53,412 nucleotides of DNA from Thermoguttaceae bacterium. GTDB taxonomy: Bacteria; Planctomycetota; Planctomycetia; Pirellulales; Thermoguttaceae. Shown here piece after piece: positions 50,468 through 53,412 of the stretch. The position numbers were made by a program, and so were the translations under genes. Under the pieces are notes generated by a model, which did no database searches, was not told where the DNA came from, and worked only from the letters and a program-made list of their open reading frames with translations. The stretch is from assembly GCA_017447745.1 (NCBI GenBank), contig JAFSMW010000121.1, forward strand, positions 1 through 53,412, in the 5' to 3' direction. Every line of letters begins with the position of its first letter. Positions within the stretch are counted from its first letter, which is position 1.

Positions 50468-51571
50468 TTAATTCTCGCTCGTTTTGCTCTTTGCGGTTTT
50501 CTTCGCCCGGAGCTTTTGCAGCGTTGCGAAAGAGCGGCGGCCGCCGAACGGGGCGTCGAATTCGTCTTCCAGTTCTCCAAAAAGAACTTCCAGAATGTCT
50601 TCCATCGTAATCAGACCGAGCGTTTCTCCCCCCTCGCCGTTTTTATTGACGTCTCCGGAGGTAACAATCGCCATGTGAGCGTGCTGGTTGACAAACAGCT
50701 TCAAAACGTCCGACAGTTCCGTCTGTGGTTCGATAAAATGAATCTTTCTCATAACGCCGCGGACGTTGGGAGCTTTCGGGTTGACGGACGACCAGGCAAT
50801 CAACTCTTTGAAATTGACGTAGCCCAAAATGTTGTTGACGTCCTGACCTTCCACAACGGGAAACCGCGTGTGCGGGTCGGCGTGAATGACGTCTATCGCC
50901 TCGGCAAGAGTCATATCGGTAGAAATGAACTTGATTTGCGTTTCCGGAATCATGACCTCAAAGGCGTACTGTTCCTGCAGCGCAGCAGTCTGACGAAAAA
51001 TGCGCTCCTGATGAACGTCAAGCTGTTTTCTTAGTCGAGCAATTCCCGCCAAGGCGGAAATCTCGTCTGTCGGGGACATCGGCGCATATCTCGATTCCCA
51101 TTCAAATGGGAGGTTGAGAAATCGCACGACGCGCACTAATGGCATCGCCGCCCAGACCATAAACTGCATCGGGCGGGTCATAATGCTGGCAACGGCGACA
51201 TTGTAACGAACCCCCAGCGTCTTGGGCAAAATCTCCGTAAATTGCAGCATCACCCACGTAAAGACCACAGAAAACACAGTCAGCGGGATGTTATGAAACA
51301 GCAGCTGAAATTGCGCGCCGGCGATCGTCGCCCCGATAGTATGGGCGGACGTATTGAGCAGCAAAATCGCGGAAATCGGGTCGTGAATATTCAGCTTGAA
51401 ATTACGCCAGAGCGCGCCTTTGGTTTTGTTTCGACGCGCGAATTCCTCAATCTGCCCCGGCGTCAGGCTCAATAGCGCCGCCTCGCACAACGAACAGATC
51501 GTTGAGCAGACAATCGACAGCGTCAGCCCGCCAGCGAACAAAACGATATGGTTAATATCCGACTGCGTCAT
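50468..51571 (-). CDS. DUF21/CBS-domain membrane protein (CNNM/CorC type)
   Basis: A 367-residue inner-membrane protein. The DUF21 domain has about four helices (residues 1-150) with CSLCEAALLSLTPGQ, and a CBS pair follows (about 205-335, IPETQIKFISTDMTLAEA ... GLITMEDILEVLFGE). The family is linked to magnesium or cobalt efflux. It ends soon after the CBS pair and lacks the C-terminal CorC_HlyC domain present in its upstream paralogue. Start and upstream stop overlap as ATGA, so the two are translationally coupled. Confidence 0.85.
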   Translation of the reverse strand: MTQSDINHIVLFAGGLTLSIVCSTICSLCEAALLSLTPGQIEEFARRNKTKGALWRNFKLNIHDPISAILLLNTSAHTIGATIAGAQFQLLFHNIPLTVFSVVFTWVMLQFTEILPKTLGVRYNVAVASIMTRPMQFMVWAAMPLVRVVRFLNLPFEWESRYAPMSPTDEISALAGIARLRKQLDVHQERIFRQTAALQEQYAFEVMIPETQIKFISTDMTLAEAIDVIHADPHTRFPVVEGQDVNNILGYVNFKELIAWSSVNPKAPNVRGVMRKIHFIEPQTELSDVLKLFVNQHAHMAIVTSGDVNKNGEGGETLGLITMEDILEVLFGELEDEFDAPFGGRRSFATLQKLRAKKTAKSKTSEN

Positions 51572-52989
51572 GACTGCGGTTCCTCCCGAAGAACTTCGTT
51601 CTGTCCGTACGGTAAAACCAGAGCGTCAAAAACCTTGTTGTGACGCGTTCGGCGAACGATAAAATCCCAGCCGTTGACCGAGACTCGTTTATTGGCTTTC
51701 AGGGTACCGTCAATTTGACTTAAAAGCCATTGGGAAATCGTTCCCGACGGCGCGTCGCCATACCAGCGTCCGCAGCAGTTCTCTTTGTTGAGGACGGAAA
51801 TCACCTCTTTCATCGATGCCCCGCCGCCGACGATAAACACGTGTTCGGACAAGTCGTTAATGAATTTCGGAAGCGACGACATGCGTCCCCCGTCTGACGA
51901 TTCCGGAATCTTCTCGTCCGCGTTAAAATCGTCGTCCAGGTCGCCAACCAGTTCCTCGACGATGTCTTCCAGTGTAACAATTCCCAGCGTTTGCTTCTGA
52001 TCGTCCTGAACGATCGCCAAATGGGCGTGCCGCTCGACAAACAGATGGAGCGTGTCGGAAATTTCCTCGTCTTCGTTGACGAAATTCACAGGGCGAAGAA
52101 TCGGCAACACGTTGGGTTCGTCAGGGCTGGTTCTTGCCCAGGCAACCATCTCTTTGAAGTTGACGTATCCCAAAACCTTGTTGACGTCCGTACCGTCTAT
52201 AACGGGAAACCGGGTGTGCGGGTCTATATGAGCGACCAGGATCGCTTCCATGAGCGTCTGTTTCGACGAAATAAACGTTACGTCCAGAGCGGAAACCATA
52301 ATCTCGGACGTCGTCCGCAGATGTAGCTTGGACGTTTGGATCATAATCCGCTCTTGCGTTTTATCAAGCAGGTTAGACGATTGCGCCACGCCGACCAGAG
52401 CCGCCAGCTCGCTAAGCGTCTTTTCGGAATCCGAGGATTTTGTCGGTCCTTCAAACGGGCGATTGAACAAATAAAGCAGCCAGACAATCGGCGTGAAAAT
52501 CCAGATCAATATCCTCATGGGCCACGTTGCCAGTTCGCAAATGTACAGATTGTTTCTAACGCCAATCGTTTTCGGCAGAATTTCCGTGTACTGAAGCATC
52601 AGCCACGTAAAGAGAACCGAAAACGCCGTTACCATCGCGTTCCCGTACATATAATGAATTTGCGCGCCAGCAACAGTTGCGCCAATCGTGTGTGCTGCCG
52701 TATTAAGCAGTAAAATCACCGCAATGGGATATTCCATGTGCGTTTTGAAATTCGTCCAGACGCGTCCGCGGGACGGGTACAGCTCGGCAATTTCCTCGAC
52801 TTGCCCGGGACTCAAAGACAGAAACGCCGCCTCGCACAGGGAACACAAAAACGATATCCCCAACGCGCACGCGACGCTCAATAGCAGTATCGCCCAGTTT
52901 TCCCAACTGGGCAAAGTACTCGGAGGCGCGGAACTCGCCTGTTCCGCAACGCCCTCCGCTGCCGCCAAAATGGCGAACGACATTTCCAT
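51568..52989 (-). CDS. DUF21/CBS/CorC-domain membrane protein (CNNM/HlyC type)
   Basis: A 473-residue paralogue of the following gene. It has an N-terminal extension, the DUF21 helices with CSLCEAAFLSLSPGQVEE, a CBS pair (SALDVTFISSKQTLMEA ... LGIVTLEDIVEELVGD) and a C-terminal CorC_HlyC domain (about 385-465, GRWYGDAPSGTISQWLL). It probably takes part in divalent cation transport or its regulation. An AAGGA site precedes the ATG at 52989. The stop codon overlaps the next start (ATGA). The two proteins may form a heteromeric complex, which is inference. Confidence 0.87.
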   Translation of the reverse strand: MEMSFAILAAAEGVAEQASSAPPSTLPSWENWAILLLSVACALGISFLCSLCEAAFLSLSPGQVEEIAELYPSRGRVWTNFKTHMEYPIAVILLLNTAAHTIGATVAGAQIHYMYGNAMVTAFSVLFTWLMLQYTEILPKTIGVRNNLYICELATWPMRILIWIFTPIVWLLYLFNRPFEGPTKSSDSEKTLSELAALVGVAQSSNLLDKTQERIMIQTSKLHLRTTSEIMVSALDVTFISSKQTLMEAILVAHIDPHTRFPVIDGTDVNKVLGYVNFKEMVAWARTSPDEPNVLPILRPVNFVNEDEEISDTLHLFVERHAHLAIVQDDQKQTLGIVTLEDIVEELVGDLDDDFNADEKIPESSDGGRMSSLPKFINDLSEHVFIVGGGASMKEVISVLNKENCCGRWYGDAPSGTISQWLLSQIDGTLKANKRVSVNGWDFIVRRTRHNKVFDALVLPYGQNEVLREEPQS

Positions 52990-53029
52990 ATAATAATATC
53001 CTTATAATAAACAAACAAATTACTGTTCT

Positions 53030-53060
53030 ATTATATTATATCATTTAGAGGGAAAATCAA
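53030..53060 (-). promoter_or_regulatory. Candidate promoter of the DUF21/CBS gene pair
   Basis: Minus-strand TTGATT (53060-53055) about 16 bp before TAATAT within an AT-rich TATAATATAAT tract; the leader would be about 40 nt. Confidence 0.4.
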
Positions 53061-53218
53061 GGAGGGGCGGGCGAGCGGCGAGGCGCCGCTCCCAATCCGC
53101 GCTTCCGCGCGCTTGCCAATATCCGCTCCCGTTGGTCGCTTGCACTTTCCTTACTAAAGTTTTTTTGACCGCGAAGAACGCAAAGAAATGAAAGGCGGTT
53201 GGCGAGCCGGGAACTAAA

Positions 53219-53366
53219 GGCGAGCCGGGAACGTCAGTTCCCGGGCAAAGAACCGCGTAGCGGTAAATGAAAGGCGGTAACGGAGAGAGCGAAGCGAACG
53301 CAGTTACGCTTCCATAACAACCGCGTAGCGGTTGAATGTTTCTAGCCGTGGGTTTTAACCCACGGA
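53219..53366. repeat. Cluster of class III and class I hairpin repeats
   Basis: GGCGAGCCGGGAACGTCAGTTCCCGG (53219-53244), GAACCGCGTAGCGGT and finally AACCGCGTAGCGGTT with CTAGCCGTGGGTTTTAACCCACGG (53319-53366). The right end of the window, 53061-53412, holds only such repeats. Confidence 0.7.
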
Positions 53367-53412
53367 CAGCAGAACAACAAAACATAAAATCGACAAATAC
53401 CCTTTTCTTTCC

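Noticed and set aside
1-53412. tRNA or rRNA genes and insertion-sequence transposases
   Set aside because: No cloverleaf with a T-loop GTTCRA word, no rRNA stretch and no transposase motif was recognised by eye; a tRNAscan or HMM search would be decisive.

Overview
The window looks like a chromosomal segment of a planctomycete (Planctomycetota, probably near Pirellulales). This is inferred from gene content. There is a Tat-exported Gfo/Idh/MocA oxidoreductase and an lpxK gene, which implies lipid A and an outer membrane. One protein combines a J-like domain lacking HPD with a C-terminal module I associate with planctomycetes. Several secreted proteins are rich in Cys, Pro or Tyr/Gln, and housekeeping genes are scattered rather than in classical operons (rpsD, groES and rsmH all stand apart from their usual partners). 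No tRNA, rRNA, CRISPR array, transposase or phage gene was seen.

Left end (1-5000) is the most distinctive part. A promoter and a long structured leader precede four tandem genes for small Cys-rich peptides. Each has a nearly invariant twin-arginine (Tat) type N-terminus and a core in which Cys recurs mostly every fourth residue. They are followed by a 740-residue radical SAM protein that appears to fuse two maturases, and by an overlapping 92-residue accessory protein. I read this as a CXXX-repeat RiPP system (ribosomally made, post-translationally modified peptides) whose products would be modified in the cytoplasm and exported by Tat.

5000-22500: cysteine desulfurase (nifS-like), rpsD, a nucleosidase/phosphorylase-like protein, a membrane-anchored thioredoxin-like protein, lpxK, lipA, groES with an FtsQ-like gene, a dynamin-like GTPase, gcvT and gcvH, a UvrD/PcrA helicase and the Gfo/Idh/MocA oxidoreductase. 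22500-37900: alaS, a POT peptide transporter, a phytoene-desaturase-like FAD protein, nusB, exonuclease III, an alpha/beta hydrolase, a DUF2752 protein, a small lipoprotein, a Cys/Pro/Ala-rich secreted protein, ftsH with a long insert, and a 2-hydroxyacid dehydrogenase/PfkB kinase pair.

37900-53412: a large J-like membrane protein and a giant acidic LysM membrane protein lie downstream of rsmH. They share a 94-bp repeat element that sits inside their reading frames. Then come a GAF/SpoIIE-type phosphatase-like protein, a methyltransferase-like protein, scpA, a Tyr/Gln/Gly repeat lipoprotein and two overlapping DUF21/CBS membrane proteins.

Intergenic DNA is unusually rich in repeats. There are several families of short hairpin elements. 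There are also degenerate heptanucleotide tandem tracts, often paired as inverted arms around a loop containing GCTTTGCG-like sequence. Several genes have good -35/-10 boxes that end only 7-9 nt before the ATG, which suggests leaderless mRNAs. Boundaries and names rest on reading the sequence alone; no database search was run.
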